A stretch of DNA of 64,000 nucleotides, from assembly GCA_021568835.1 (NCBI GenBank), contig JAKGSH010000001.1:186001-250000 (forward strand). Reading direction: 5' to 3'. This DNA comes from Streptomyces sp. Tue 6430 (lineage in GTDB: Bacteria; Actinomycetota; Actinomycetes; Streptomycetales; Streptomycetaceae). A program made the translations under genes and the position numbers. How positions within the stretch are numbered: position 1 is the stretch's first letter; each line of letters opens with the position of its first letter. A model generated the notes under the pieces. The model saw only the letters and a list, made by a program, of their open reading frames with translations. It had not been told where the DNA came from and did not search any database. Of this stretch, positions 27,701 to 37,331 are shown piece after piece.

Positions 27701-28336
27701 ATGGCCCAGCGAACCGTCCTCGTCGACCGCTTCACCGCCCTGGACGCCGTCGGCCCCTACGAGACCCTCGGCCGCCTCCCCGACGCGCGGACCGTCTTCG
27801 TCGCCGAGCGCACCGGTCCCGTGCGCAACGAAACCGGCGACCTCGCCCTCACCGCCGACCGGACCCTCGCCGAGGTGACGCGCCCCGACATCGTCGTCGT
27901 GCCCGGCGGCCCCGGCCAGACCCCGCAGATGGACAACCCCCTGCTGCTGGACTGGCTGCGCACCGCCGACGCCACCAGCACCTGGACGACCTCGGTGTGC
28001 ACCGGTTCCCTGCTCCTGGCCGCCGCCGGACTCCTCGAGGGCCGCCGGGCCACCTCGCACTGGCTGGCCCTGGAGCAGCTGCGGCGGTACGGCGCCGAAC
28101 CGACCGGGGAGCGGGTCGTCACCGACGGCAAGTACGTCACCGCGGCCGGCGTCTCCGCGGGCATCGACATGGGCCTCACCCTGCTCGGCCGGATCGCCGG
28201 CGACGAACACGCCCAGGCCGTCCAGCTGCTCACCGAGTACGACCCGCAGCCGCCCTACGACGCCGGATCACCGCACAAGGCGCCGGCCCACCTCGTCGAG
28301 GAGTTCCGCGCCACGAGCCGGTTCATCCTGACGTAG
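27701..28336 (+). CDS. DJ-1/PfpI-family protein (isocyanide-hydratase-like)
   Basis: 211 aa. Class I glutamine-amidotransferase fold with PDIVVVPGGPGQ near residue 67 and the nucleophilic elbow SVCTGSLLLAAAGLL with Cys near 105. The segment AGVSAGIDMGLTLLGRIAG near 155 is typical of the ThiJ/PfpI branch that includes isocyanide hydratases and AraC-type sensor domains. Here there is no DNA-binding domain. The gene starts at ATG 27701 and converges on the enoyl-CoA hydratase with a 14-base overlap. Confidence 0.85.
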   Translation: MAQRTVLVDRFTALDAVGPYETLGRLPDARTVFVAERTGPVRNETGDLALTADRTLAEVTRPDIVVVPGGPGQTPQMDNPLLLDWLRTADATSTWTTSVCTGSLLLAAAGLLEGRRATSHWLALEQLRRYGAEPTGERVVTDGKYVTAAGVSAGIDMGLTLLGRIAGDEHAQAVQLLTEYDPQPPYDAGSPHKAPAHLVEEFRATSRFILT

Positions 28337-29072
28337 GCCAGGTGAAGCGCGGCTCCCTGCGCTCCAGGAAGGCGGCGACCCCCTCCGCGGTGTCGCCGCT
28401 GCCGCGCGCCTGCGCCGCCCAGTGGGCGTCGCGGTCGGTGCGGCCGTCGGCGAACTCCTTCGCCGCGGCCTGCGTCAGTCGTGAGCGGGACACCAGTGTG
28501 CGGGTGAACTCCCCGACCCTGTCGTCGAGTTCGCCGAACGGCAGCACCTCGTCGACCAGGCCCGTGCGCAGCGCCCGCTCCGTGTCGACCAACTCGCCGG
28601 AGAACAGGAGGTACTTGGCGGTGGCCGGCCCCACCAGCGTCACCAGCCGCCGGGTGGCCGAGGAGGGGTAGACGATCCCGAGCCTGGCCGGCGTCACCCC
28701 GAACAGCGCGCCCTCCTCGGCGAACCGCAGGTCGCAGGCGGCCGCCAACTGCGCGCCCCCGCCCACGCAGTGCCCCTTCACGGCGGCCAGCGTCGGCTTG
28801 GGGAAGGCGGCGAGGGCCTCCTCGGCCCGCACGGCCAGCGCCTGGGCCTCGTCCGGCGAGCCCTGGAGCGTGGAGATGTCGGCCCCCGCGCAGAACGTGC
28901 CGCCCGCGCCGGTGAGCACCAGCGCCCCCACCGCGGGATCGGCGGCCAGCTTCGCCAGCAGCGGCGGCAGCGCCCGCCACATCGCGGCCGTCATGGCGTT
29001 GCGCTTGGCCGGATGGTGCAGGACGACGGTGGCGACAGCGTCGGTGACACCGTGCAGCAGTTCGGGCTCCAT
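28323..29072 (-). CDS. Enoyl-CoA hydratase/isomerase family protein
   Basis: 249 aa crotonase-fold enzyme. Oxyanion-hole motifs are seen as TFCAGADISTLQG and KGHCVGGGAQLAAACDLRFA; LGIVYPSSATRRL follows where the catalytic Glu usually sits in GI/L-x-P-G-x-G-x-T, so the catalytic residue pattern is not the standard hydratase one. Substrate unknown. ATG at 29072 is chosen. A -10-like TAGCAT lies seven bases upstream of it, so the mRNA may be leaderless; a TTG at 29102 is an alternative. Converges on and overlaps the PfpI-like gene. Confidence 0.85.
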   Translation of the reverse strand: MEPELLHGVTDAVATVVLHHPAKRNAMTAAMWRALPPLLAKLAADPAVGALVLTGAGGTFCAGADISTLQGSPDEAQALAVRAEEALAAFPKPTLAAVKGHCVGGGAQLAAACDLRFAEEGALFGVTPARLGIVYPSSATRRLVTLVGPATAKYLLFSGELVDTERALRTGLVDEVLPFGELDDRVGEFTRTLVSRSRLTQAAAKEFADGRTDRDAHWAAQARGSGDTAEGVAAFLERREPRFTWPTSG

Positions 29073-29194
29073 GACCCGGATGCTAACCGTGCGGTCGCGC
29101 AACCGATTCGGCCCGGTGGGGTGAGCACGGCGGCATCGAGGGAAAAATCGAGGGCAAAGGGGATCAAAGGGAGAAGCGACGCGAGGAGGCGCCC

Positions 29195-29834
29195 ATGGAC
29201 ACGTCCATCCGGCCCGGGGGCGAGACGGCCAGGCTCCGCAGGGGGTTCAGCCGACTCGCCGTGCTCGGGGTGATCCTGGTGGTGGCCGGGCTCGTCGGGC
29301 TCGTCTACACCGGTGTCGCCACCCTGACCTCGATGCTGCTGTTCGGCTGGCTGCTCCTGATCGGCGGCGTCGTCGGCCTGCTGCACGCGATCCAGGCCCG
29401 GGGCACCGGCTTCTTCTGGCTCGGCGTGATCGTGGCCGCCCTGAACATCGCCGCCGGCGTCGTGATCATCCGCAAGCCCGACGAGGCCGCCGCCGCGCTC
29501 ACCATGTTCGCCGCCCTGCTGTTCCTCACCGGCGGCCTCTTCCGGCTGGTCGGCAGCATGGTCGTACGGGGCCCGCAGTTCGGCTGGACGCTCCTGCTGG
29601 GCGCCTTCTACCTGCTGCTGGGCATCCTGGTGCTGATCGACTGGCCGAGCAGCAGCCAGTACGTCATCGGCTGCTTCTTCTCCCTCGCCCTGCTCTTCGA
29701 CGGCCTCGGCCTGCTCGCCACCGGCTTCGGCGGCCGGCGCATCGTGGGCATGGTCTCCGAGCGCATGGCCGGGAGGCCGTCGCCGGGGCGGACCGGGCGG
29801 GCAGACCGGCAAACCCGTACCGCCCGGGGAGTGA
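29195..29834 (+). CDS. HdeD/DUF308-like multipass membrane protein, probable frameshift at 3' end
   Basis: About 213 aa with six predicted membrane segments, for example LAVLGVILVVAGLVGLVYTGV, MLLFGWLLLIGGVVGLLHAI and LLLGAFYLLLGILVLI, as in HdeD-like DUF308 proteins. ATG at 29195 follows GCGAGGAGG. The open frame continues for 952 codons straight through the antisense sulfate transporter, which is not believable. Another frame ends GQTGKPVPPGE-stop at 29832-29834 just after the last membrane segment, so I place the end there with a frame slip in the GGCGGACCGGGCGGG stretch. Role unknown; HdeD homologues are stress-related in enteric bacteria. Confidence 0.7.
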
Positions 29835-29905
29835 GCGGGGTCCGCACCGCGGGAGTGCTCCCGCCGGCCGGGGGCCGTGCCGGCACGCGCCCCGAGCGAC
29901 GTCCC

Positions 29906-31603
29906 TCACCGGGGCTCCCGCCCCGGGCCGGCCTCCTCCGACTCCACCGCGGCGCGGACGGTCGGATACACGCGCCTCAGCTCGGGTGCGGCCCCGGCCG
30001 CGCGCAGGACGTCCCGCACCTGGCCCACGTCGCGGGCGAGCAGCAGGCGGACACCGAGGTCCCCGAGGTCGTCCGTGAGTTCGTCGAGCATGCGCACGCC
30101 GCTGACGTCGATGAACGGAACCGTCTCGGCGTCGATGACCACCGCCCTGGTCCCTTCCCGCGTGGCGGCCTCCCGCGCCCCGGACCGGACCCGGTCGGCG
30201 TTGGCGAAGTAGATCCCGGCCTCCACACGGAGCACGACCACGCCCGGGATCCTGCGGCTCTCGGGGTGTCGGTCGAGCGAGGCGAAGTAGCGGTCGCCGG
30301 GGAGCCGGCCGAGTTCGCTGATGTGCGGGCGCGAGGAGCGGTAGAGGAGCAGCAGCAGGGACACGCCGATGCCGATGAACAGACCGGGCAGCGTGTCGAA
30401 GACCAGCACCCCGGCCATCGCCGCGACCGCGGCGGTGAAATCGGGGCGCGACGCCACGCCGTACATCTTCCCCAGCGTGCCGGTGTGCACCTGGTAGAGG
30501 GCCACCAGGGAGTCGATGTCGACCAGCTCGACGAGTGCCGCGATCACCACCGCGGCCAGCACCGGCTCGGGAAGCTGCTCGAAGAGCCCGGTGAGGAAGA
30601 GCAGGGTGATCACCGTCAGGGCGGCCACGAACAGTCCGGAGAGCTGGGTGCGCGCACCGGCGGACCGGTTGACGGCGGTCTTCGAGAGGCTGCCGTTGAC
30701 GACCATGCCGCTGGAGAGGCCCGCGCCCAGTCCGGCGGCGCCGAGTCCGATCAGCTCGCGGTCGGCGTCGACCTCGTAGTGGTCGCGCGAGGCGTAGGTC
30801 TTCGCCGCTCCGAGGCCCTCGGCGAAGGCCACGAGCATCACGCCGACGCTCCCGGACGCGAGGTCCCCGAGATCGCCGAGGGAGACGTCGGGGAAGCCGA
30901 ACGACGGCAGGCCGGTCGCCACGGTGCCGACGATGCCTACTCCGTGGTCGTCCAGGTCGAAGACCGCGACCGCGGCGATTCCCAGCGCCACCGCGATCAG
31001 CGAGCCGGGCACCACCGGAGCGACCTTCTTCAGGACGACGACCAGGGCGAGGGCGGCGACGCCGACCGCCGCGCTGAGGACGCTGATCGAGCCGAGTCCC
31101 TCGATCAGCGCCCGCAGCCGCTCGAAGAAGTCGCCCGAGCCGCCCTCGGTCCCGAGCAGCTTCGGCAGCTGCCCCACGATGATCGTCAGTGCCAGGCCGA
31201 CGACGAACCCCTTGAGCACCGGTTCGGAGACGAAGTTGGCGACGAACCCGAGACGCAGGAGGCCGGCGAGGAGCGCCATGCCGCCCACCATCAGCGCGAG
31301 CGCCGCCGTCACGGCGGCGAAGCGCGCGCCGCCGCCGGGGGCCAGCTCGCCGACGACCGCCGCCGACAGCGCCGCGGTCGCCGCCATCGGACCGACGACC
31401 AGGTGCCTGGAGCTGCCGAAGGCCGCGTAGAGGACCAGCGCCGCCGGCGCGGCGTACAGACCGGTCACGGGCGGGACGCCGGCGATGGCGGCGTAGGCGA
31501 GCGCCTCGGGCACGAGGATCGCCCACACCGTCAGCCCGGCCAGGGCGTCACGCCGCAGCCACTGCGGCCGGTAGCCCCGCAGGGAGGAGAACAGCCAGGT
31601 CAT
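29906..31603 (-). CDS. SulP-family anion transporter with STAS domain
   Basis: 565 aa. The SulP membrane domain covers about residues 20-420 (AGLTVWAILVPEALAYAAIAGVPPVTGLYAA is the SulP signature, then SSRHLVVGPMAATAALSAAVV and GLGAGLSSGMVVNGSLSKTAVN). A STAS domain occupies about 440-555 (VVVLRVEAGIYFANADRVR, VVIDAETVPFIDVSGVRMLDEL). Members move sulfate, bicarbonate or dicarboxylates; no carbonic anhydrase domain is fused here, so the substrate is open. The start is ATG 31603; the longer upstream frame overlaps the neighbouring gene. It is in the same direction as and 40 bases downstream of the DUF1254 gene. Confidence 0.92.
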   Translation of the reverse strand: MTWLFSSLRGYRPQWLRRDALAGLTVWAILVPEALAYAAIAGVPPVTGLYAAPAALVLYAAFGSSRHLVVGPMAATAALSAAVVGELAPGGGARFAAVTAALALMVGGMALLAGLLRLGFVANFVSEPVLKGFVVGLALTIIVGQLPKLLGTEGGSGDFFERLRALIEGLGSISVLSAAVGVAALALVVVLKKVAPVVPGSLIAVALGIAAVAVFDLDDHGVGIVGTVATGLPSFGFPDVSLGDLGDLASGSVGVMLVAFAEGLGAAKTYASRDHYEVDADRELIGLGAAGLGAGLSSGMVVNGSLSKTAVNRSAGARTQLSGLFVAALTVITLLFLTGLFEQLPEPVLAAVVIAALVELVDIDSLVALYQVHTGTLGKMYGVASRPDFTAAVAAMAGVLVFDTLPGLFIGIGVSLLLLLYRSSRPHISELGRLPGDRYFASLDRHPESRRIPGVVVLRVEAGIYFANADRVRSGAREAATREGTRAVVIDAETVPFIDVSGVRMLDELTDDLGDLGVRLLLARDVGQVRDVLRAAGAAPELRRVYPTVRAAVESEEAGPGREPR

Positions 31604-31643
31604 GCGCGTGCTCGGGAGAACGGACCCCCCGTGGCCGTCCGCC

Positions 31644-33231
31644 TCACACGGGCTCGATCTCGCCCGGCTGCCAGCTCTTGTCGAAGAACGGCGGCAGGGG
31701 GCTGTAGAACCGCAGGACGGCGAACCATCCCCGGCCCGGCGTGGTCCGGATCCAGTTGCCCTCCGGCACCCCGTCGGGCCGGTCGGGCCCGAAGTGCACT
31801 GTGGTCGTGCCGTCGGCGCCGGCGACCGCCGCCGGGGTCGGGTAGTCCTGGCTGCCGGCCCGGGGGAAGCGCTGCGGGGTGTCGAGCATCGAGCGGGTCT
31901 GGTTGTCGTACACCGTGCACGACCAGAACCGGGCGGCGGGAATGTCCGGCGGGAGGACCAGGCGGTAGTGCCGGCCGCCGTCGAGGGACTGGTCCTGCCG
32001 GTCGGCGAACGCGAAGACGTACTGCGAGCCGATGCCGGGCAGCGGCGCCGTGAACGCCGGGCTGATGCCCACGATCTGGTACCACCACCAGGTCCGCAGG
32101 TTGAGCATGCGGGCGCCGTTGCTCGGCCGGGGCTCGACACCCCTGTCGGTGACGTCCGGGGGCGGGGTCAGGAAGTCGTAGCCGGACACGAGCAGGCCGT
32201 TGAGCCAGCGGGAGGAGGCGCCGTAGTAGTGCGCCCCCTCGGACGGGCGCGGGCGGGTGGCGAGCGTGCGGGCCGTGGCGTTGCCCACCGCGGCCGCCTC
32301 GGTGAGGATCTCCCGCATCCGCGCGTCCGGCTGGAAGGGCTTGTCCTTGACGATCCCGATCGCGGCCAGGGCACCGGCGATCTCGGGATCGAGCGCCTCG
32401 GCCGGCTGGTCGTGCACCAGCTCGCTCGCCAGGTCGAAGTACGTCACGTCGGCGGGCGGGATCATGTTCACGGGGAGCCCGGTGCCCTCGACGAAACGCG
32501 GCGGATCGGCTTTCCGGAGCGCGGCGGTCCAGGTCTCGGCGGTCCACGGCAGCGGCGGCGCCGTGCCACCGGTGACGATCTCCCGATGCTGGTCCCGTAG
32601 AACCCGGGACGTAGCGGTGGATGCGCATCCCCTGCCTGATGCGCTCGACCGCCGGCTTCGGGTCGTCGCCCTCCAGGAACGCCCGCCCGCCCAGGATGAG
32701 CCGCGTGGTGCGCGTCCGGCACGTGAAGAACCCGCCCTCGGGAAGAGGGCCCTCGTAGCCGGGTGGCACGAAGAGGTACCTGCCGCCGGCCCCGCGGTCC
32801 GGACCGGCCATGCCGGGGTCCGCGACCCAGCGGAACCACATGTCGTTGAGGAAGCAGAGGGAGAGGGGCGGAACTTCCACCACCAGCGGGCCCTCGGTCA
32901 GGTCGAGGAACGTCACGAAATAGACGGTGTCCGCGTTCCCGGTCAGCACGAGCGTCTTGGAATCCATGAATTCCGAAAAGATCAGGACGTCGTGGTCCTG
33001 GATTCCGGCCTCCAGGAATCCCCTGCGGGCCGCCCACAGGCTGACGCCGGAATACGCGTCGAGGAACGCGCTGACCGCCCGCACGTGGTCCAGGTGGTCG
33101 TACAGGCGGTTCGCCGTCTCCTCGGTGGGAACGCCGAGCGGGAAATCGAGGGAGCCCAGTTGCGTCTCGATCCGCTCGGGAGTCGAAATCGATTCCAGGA
33201 CCTCCAGTGAGATCCGTGCTGTTTTCTGCAA
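31644..33231 (-). CDS. DUF1254/DUF1214 protein, frameshifted
   Basis: About 530 aa if two missing bases near 32600 are restored. The N-terminal half (LYDHLDHVRAVSAFLDAYSGVSLWAARRGF, TVYFVTFLDLTEGPLVVEVPP) is DUF1254. The C-terminal half (YDFLTPPPDVTDRG, YVFAFADRQDQSLDGGRHYRLVLPPDIPAARFWSCTVYDNQTRSMLD, PDGVPEGNWIRTTPGRGWFAVLRFY) is DUF1214. The pair is a common but functionally unknown combination. The start is TTG 33231 with a weak ribosome site, so it is uncertain. The 5' part (about 32930-33200) is less GC-rich than its surroundings, which may hint at acquisition. Confidence 0.75.
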
Positions 33232-33335
33232 GGCCTGGCTCCCGTCTGCTCGTGGAATCGCACCCTAACGACCGCGATTCCCCACGGCCGCAGGACTCCG
33301 CGGTGCTGCGCCGTTCGGCGCAGGCGAATGACCCG

Positions 33336-33375
33336 GTCGGCGGGAACGGGGCGAAGTCGGCGGGAACGGGGCGAA
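33336..33375. repeat. 20-bp tandem duplication
   Basis: GTCGGCGGGAACGGGGCGAA occurs twice in a row. It lies in the 420-base gap (33232-33653), which also has an A-rich patch near 33500 (AACACAACAAAAACGG) but no gene I can support. Confidence 0.85.
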
Positions 33376-33653
33376 GGGGAGGCCGCCGGGACCGCCGGCG
33401 GGCGCGCGCACGGCCCGGGACCCGGACCCGGGGGCGAACCGGACGAGCGCGCACCGCCGAACCCGTACAACCCGAAGAGTGAGCGATGGCGACGTGAACA
33501 CAACAAAAACGGTCGGGCTTCCGACGGAAGGGGGCCGGAGCGGTCGAGAACGCTCTATATCGGCTGACTTCTGTTCAGGCGTCCGGGGCGGAGCGTCGCG
33601 TTACCAACACTCGACGTGTGGTGACAATCGAGCGCAAGGACGGCGACCGGACG

Positions 33654-34194
33654 ATGGAGAACCAGGGGCGCGGGCCCGGCGCGCGCCCGGAGGACGAGGC
33701 GGGGGCGCCTCCCGGAGCGCCGGAGGACCCCCGGCCGGCAGAGTGCCGCAACCGCAACCGCAACCGCTGCCGTACGAAGGCGTCTGGCGGTTCACCGCGT
33801 CCGCCGTGGACGCCTCGGTCCCGCAGGCGAGGCACGCCGTGCGGGACCTGCTGTACCGGCAGGGCGTGCCGGCCCCGGACGACCTGGTCCAGGGCCTGCT
33901 GCTGATCGTCTCCGAGCTGGTGACCAACGCCGTACGGCACGCGGCACTGCTGTCACCGGTCCTCGCGGTGGAGGTGGCCGTCGGGCCGAGTGGGTGCGGG
34001 TGTCCGTCGAGGACAGCCACCCCTACCGCCCGACCGCCCTGGAGACCGACCACGGCCGGACGGGCGGCCGGGGACTGCTGCTGGTGCGGGAGATCGCCCG
34101 GGAGGCGGGCGGGGTGTGCGACGTCGAACACACCGCGAGCGGCGGCAAGGTGATCTGGGCCGCCCTGCCGCTCAAGCCCGCGGGAAACCGCTAG
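33654..34194 (+). CDS. RsbW-like anti-sigma/histidine-kinase-like ATPase, two frameshifts
   Basis: About 180 aa after two missing bases near 33740 and 33990 (span 3n+1, as expected for two deletions). A Pro/Gln-rich N-terminus (RVPQPQPQPLPYEG) leads into the HATPase_c domain: VWRFTASAVDASVPQARHAVRDLL, the N-box SELVTNAVRHA, then SVEDSHPYRP and the G-box TGGRGLLLVREIAREAGG. This is the HATPase_c_2 family abundant in Streptomyces, which phosphorylates anti-anti-sigma factors. No partner sigma or anti-anti-sigma gene is adjacent. ATG at 33654 preferred; GTG at 33618 is in the same frame. Confidence 0.8.
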
Positions 34195-34195
34195 C

Positions 34196-34788
34196 TCACC
34201 AGCCGGCCGAGGGGCCCGTCAGCTCCCGCACCGCCGGCCGGGCCGCGTCCAGCACGGTCATGAACCAGGAGGAGAACACGTCCTTCGCATGCCGCTCCGC
34301 CAGCTCGGCGGGCGTCACGAAGACCGTGTCGCCGACCTCCTCCGGATCCGGCCGCGGCGTGGACTGCACCATCCCGACGAACAGGTGGTTGTACTCCTGC
34401 TCCACCAGGCCCGATGCCGGGTCCGGGTGGTTGTAGCGGACCGTGCCCGCCTCCGCCATCAGCGAGGGGGACACCCCAGCTCCTCGAACGTGCGCCGCGC
34501 GGCCGCCGCGAACGGCGCCTCGCCCGGGTAGGGGTGACCGCAGCAGGTGTTGGACCAGACACCGGGGGAGTGGTACTTGCCCAGCGCCCGCTGCTGGAGC
34601 AGCAGCCGGCCCCGCTCGTCGAAGAGGAACACCGAGAACGCCCGGTGCAACCGCCCCGGCGCCTGATGGGCCGCGAGCTTCTCCGCGGTGCCGATGGTCA
34701 CGCCGTCCTCATCGACCAGTTCCAGCAAAATCGCGTCCGCGGTGCCGTTCGACGAGCCGGTCGTCGCGGTGGCAGGTGTGATCGGCAT
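34196..34788 (-). CDS. idi: Isopentenyl-diphosphate delta-isomerase, type 1, one frameshift
   Basis: About 197 aa after one missing G near 34475 (FEELGVSPSLMAEAG; span 3n+2). Interconverts IPP and DMAPP. Type 1 Nudix-fold motifs are visible: APGRLHRAFSVFLFDERGRLLLQQRA, the catalytic Cys and metal-binding NTCCGHPYPGE near 85, and the second half VRYNHPDPASGLVEQEYNHLFVG with its catalytic Glu. ATG at 34788 gives MPITPATATTG. Its stop lies two bases from the stop of the RsbW-like gene. It lies 10 kb upstream of the hopanoid operon, whose C5 supply it would balance. Confidence 0.92.
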
Positions 34789-34942
34789 ACCCATCCTTAA
34801 CATCGGTCCTCGCGCCCCCAGTCTGCCGTACGCGCACGGCGCTCCCGGCACTCACCCGCGAACGCCCGCATGTCCTGCCGCACGGCGTGACCACGGCCGC
34901 CGCCGCTTCGTCGCCGGAAACGGGGCCCGGTGAGTGATCTTG

Positions 34943-34993
34943 CCCGGCGCCGCGCGCGCGGAACCGTCCGGACCGGACGTGCGCGGCGCCGGG
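34943..34993. terminator. Hairpin downstream of the cation efflux gene
   Basis: CCCGGCGCCGCGC (34943-34955) and its perfect complement (34981-34993) enclose a second small inverted repeat (GTCCGGACCGGAC). It sits right after the minus-strand stop at 34996. Confidence 0.7.
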
Positions 34994-34995
34994 CC

Positions 34996-35937
34996 TCAGT
35001 GGCAGAGCCGCGCCTCGTGCTGCGCGTGGCCGTGCGGCTCCAGCTGGAAGGTGCAGTGCGCCACGTCGAAGTGGTCGCCCAGGCAGCCCTGGAGCTCGTG
35101 CAGCATCTTCTCGTGGCCGATCGCGTCCAGCACGTCCGAGCGCACCACCACGTGCGCCGACAGCACCGGCATCCCCGAGGTGATCGTCCAGGCGTGCAGG
35201 TCGTGCACGTCCTCGACCCCGTCCAGGGCGAGCAGGTGGGCGCGCACCTCGGCCATGTCGACGCCCTTCGGGGCCGCCTCCAGCAGCACGTCCAGCGTCT
35301 CGCGCAGCAGCTTCACGGTGCGCGGCACGATCATCAGGCCGATGACGAGCGAGGCGACCGGGTCGGCGGCCCGCCAGCCCGTCGTCAGGATCACCACCGC
35401 CGACAGCAGCACCGCGACCGAGCCCAGCGCGTCCGCCGCCACCTCCAGGAACGCCCCCCGCACGTTGAGGCTGTCGGCCTGCCCGCGCATCAGCAGCGTC
35501 AGCGAGACCATGTTGGCGACCAGGCCGATCCCGCCGAACACGATCATCACGGCGCCCTCGGTGGGGGCCGGCGTGAGGAACCGCTGGACGGCCTCGTACA
35601 CGACGTACCCGCCCACGCCGAGGAGCAGCAGACAGTTGGCGAGGGCGGCCAGGATCTCGGCACGGGCGTACCCGAAGGTACGGTTCCCGGTCGGCGGGCG
35701 GGCCGCGAAGTGGATCGCGAGCAGTGCCATGCCCAGCCCGAGCGCGTCGGTCGCCATGTGTGCCGCGTCGGCGATCAGGGCGAGGGAGTCGGCGAGCACC
35801 CCGCCGACGATCTCCACCACCATGACGGTGAGCGTGATCGCCAGCGCGGCGCGCAGCCGGCCGCGGTAGGCCGCCGCGGCCGTGCCCGTGGCGGGCACGT
35901 GCGTGTGACCGTGCCCGTGGTCGTGCCCAGCCCCCAT
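34996..35937 (-). CDS. Cation diffusion facilitator (CzcD/ZitB-type) metal efflux protein
   Basis: 313 aa, about six membrane segments. The N-terminus is histidine-rich (HDHGHGHTH, residues 5-13). Metal-site motifs are seen as ADAAHMATDALGLG in the second membrane segment and FLEVAADALGS in the fifth. A cytoplasmic ferredoxin-like domain at the C-terminus contains VHDLHAWTITSG. These exporters exchange Zn2+ and related metals for protons. The ATG at 35937 is nine bases after AGGAGG, a strong ribosome site. It lies 118 bases downstream of galE on the same strand. Confidence 0.92.
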   Translation of the reverse strand: MGAGHDHGHGHTHVPATGTAAAAYRGRLRAALAITLTVMVVEIVGGVLADSLALIADAAHMATDALGLGMALLAIHFAARPPTGNRTFGYARAEILAALANCLLLLGVGGYVVYEAVQRFLTPAPTEGAVMIVFGGIGLVANMVSLTLLMRGQADSLNVRGAFLEVAADALGSVAVLLSAVVILTTGWRAADPVASLVIGLMIVPRTVKLLRETLDVLLEAAPKGVDMAEVRAHLLALDGVEDVHDLHAWTITSGMPVLSAHVVVRSDVLDAIGHEKMLHELQGCLGDHFDVAHCTFQLEPHGHAQHEARLCH

Positions 35938-36055
35938 GGGAAACAGCCTCCTGCGATCGGCCCGGGCCCCCAGTGAACTACGGGCGGGGGGTATCCGGCA
36001 ACGCGGCACTGAACACCGTTGTCATCTGCCCTGACCTGCGGAAACGAAGTCCAGG

Positions 36056-37044
36056 TCAGGCGTCCTGCGACGGCTCGGCCGACCGGCGCAGCTGCCAGCC
36101 CCGCCAGGCCGACGCGACCATCTCGCGCATCCCGCGCGAGGCGGTCCAGCCCAGCTCCCGGGCGGCCAGCTCGGCCGAGGCCACCGCGCGCGGCGCGTCC
36201 CGGGGCGGCGCCCCTCGACCACGGCCGGCCGGGTGTCGCCGGTGACCTCGCCGATCAGGGTGACCAGCTCGCGCACCGAGACACCCTCGCCGCGGCCGAT
36301 GTTCACCGTCAGATCGCCGCGCGCGTCCGGCGCGCCGAGCCGGCGGGCCGCCGCGAGATGCGCCTCGGCCAGGTCGGCGACGTGGATGTAGTCCCGTACG
36401 CAGGTGCCGTCCGGGGTCGGGTAGTCGTCGCCGAAGATGCGCGGGGCCTCGCCGCGGGTGAGCCGGTCGAAGACCATCGGGACGATGTTGAAGACGCCCG
36501 TGTCGGCCAGTGCGGGCTCGGCCGCCCCGGCCACGTTGAAGTAGCGCAGGCACGTCGTCGCCATGCCGTGCGCCTCGCCCGCCGCCCGCACCAGCCACTC
36601 CCCGGCGAGCTTGGTCTCGCCGTACGGGTTGACCGGGGCGCAGGGGGTGTCCTCCGTGATGAGGTCCACGTCCGGGTTGCCGTAGACGGCCGCGGACGAG
36701 GAGAACAGGAACCGCCGGACACCGGCCCCGGCGGCCGCCTCCAGCAGGGTGGCCAGGCCCCCGACGTTCTCCCGGTAGTAGCGCGTGGGCTCCGCCACCG
36801 ACTCGGCGACCTGCTTGCGTGCCGCCAGGTGCACCACCCCGGTCACCGCGTGCTCGGCCAGGACCCGCTCGAGCAGGCCGGCGTCGAGCGCCGAACCCGC
36901 GACGAGGGGCACGTCCGCCGGGAGCCGCGCGGGCACGCCGGCCGACAGGTCGTCCAGCACGACGACGCGTTCGCCGGCGCCGGTCATGGCCCGCGCCACA
37001 TGTGCCCCTATGTATCCGGCCCCGCCGGTGATCAGCCACGTCAT
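36056..37044 (-). CDS. galE: UDP-glucose 4-epimerase, one frameshift
   Basis: About 329 aa after one missing base near 36205 (span 3n+2). Interconverts UDP-glucose and UDP-galactose. The NAD-binding motif GGAGYIGAHVARAM is at residues 7-20, the catalytic Ser and YxxxK appear as FSSSAAVYGNPD and NPYGETKLAGEW, and TPDGTCVRDYIHVADLAEAH is typical of GalE. The C-terminal frame ends with WRGWQLRRSAEPSQDA. Divergent from the envelope cluster, so the epimerase may supply UDP-galactose to it. Confidence 0.9.
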
Positions 37045-37331
37045 GGCCGCCCACCCTATGCCGAGGTCCCGGGTCCGCGCGCAATGTCCCGGATGTCTGC
37101 CGTGGGGGAACGCGGTTTGTGGGCGGGGCCGTCGATCGCACATGATGATCTCGGCGAAGGCCGGTCCGGGCCGCGTGGATCCGACCTGAACGGCCGGTGA
37201 ACGCGGCCTTCCCGGCATCCGATAACCTCTGCCGAATGCCGCGCGCCCGGTGCCGTACAGGGGCGCCCGCCATGCAGAGCCCACCATGCAGAAGACCGGC
37301 GCACACGCGCCGGACCAGGGAGTGAGTTCGG

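Noticed and set aside
29195..32053. A single 952-codon frame continuing from the HdeD-like gene
   Set aside because: After about 200 codons it runs antisense through the SulP and DUF1254/1214 genes, which have clear family motifs; its sequence there is low-complexity and has no family match.
33479..33653. Possible protein start upstream of the RsbW-like gene
   Set aside because: The frame mixes with the coding frame only through the frameshift; the region is A-rich and repetitive with no family similarity.
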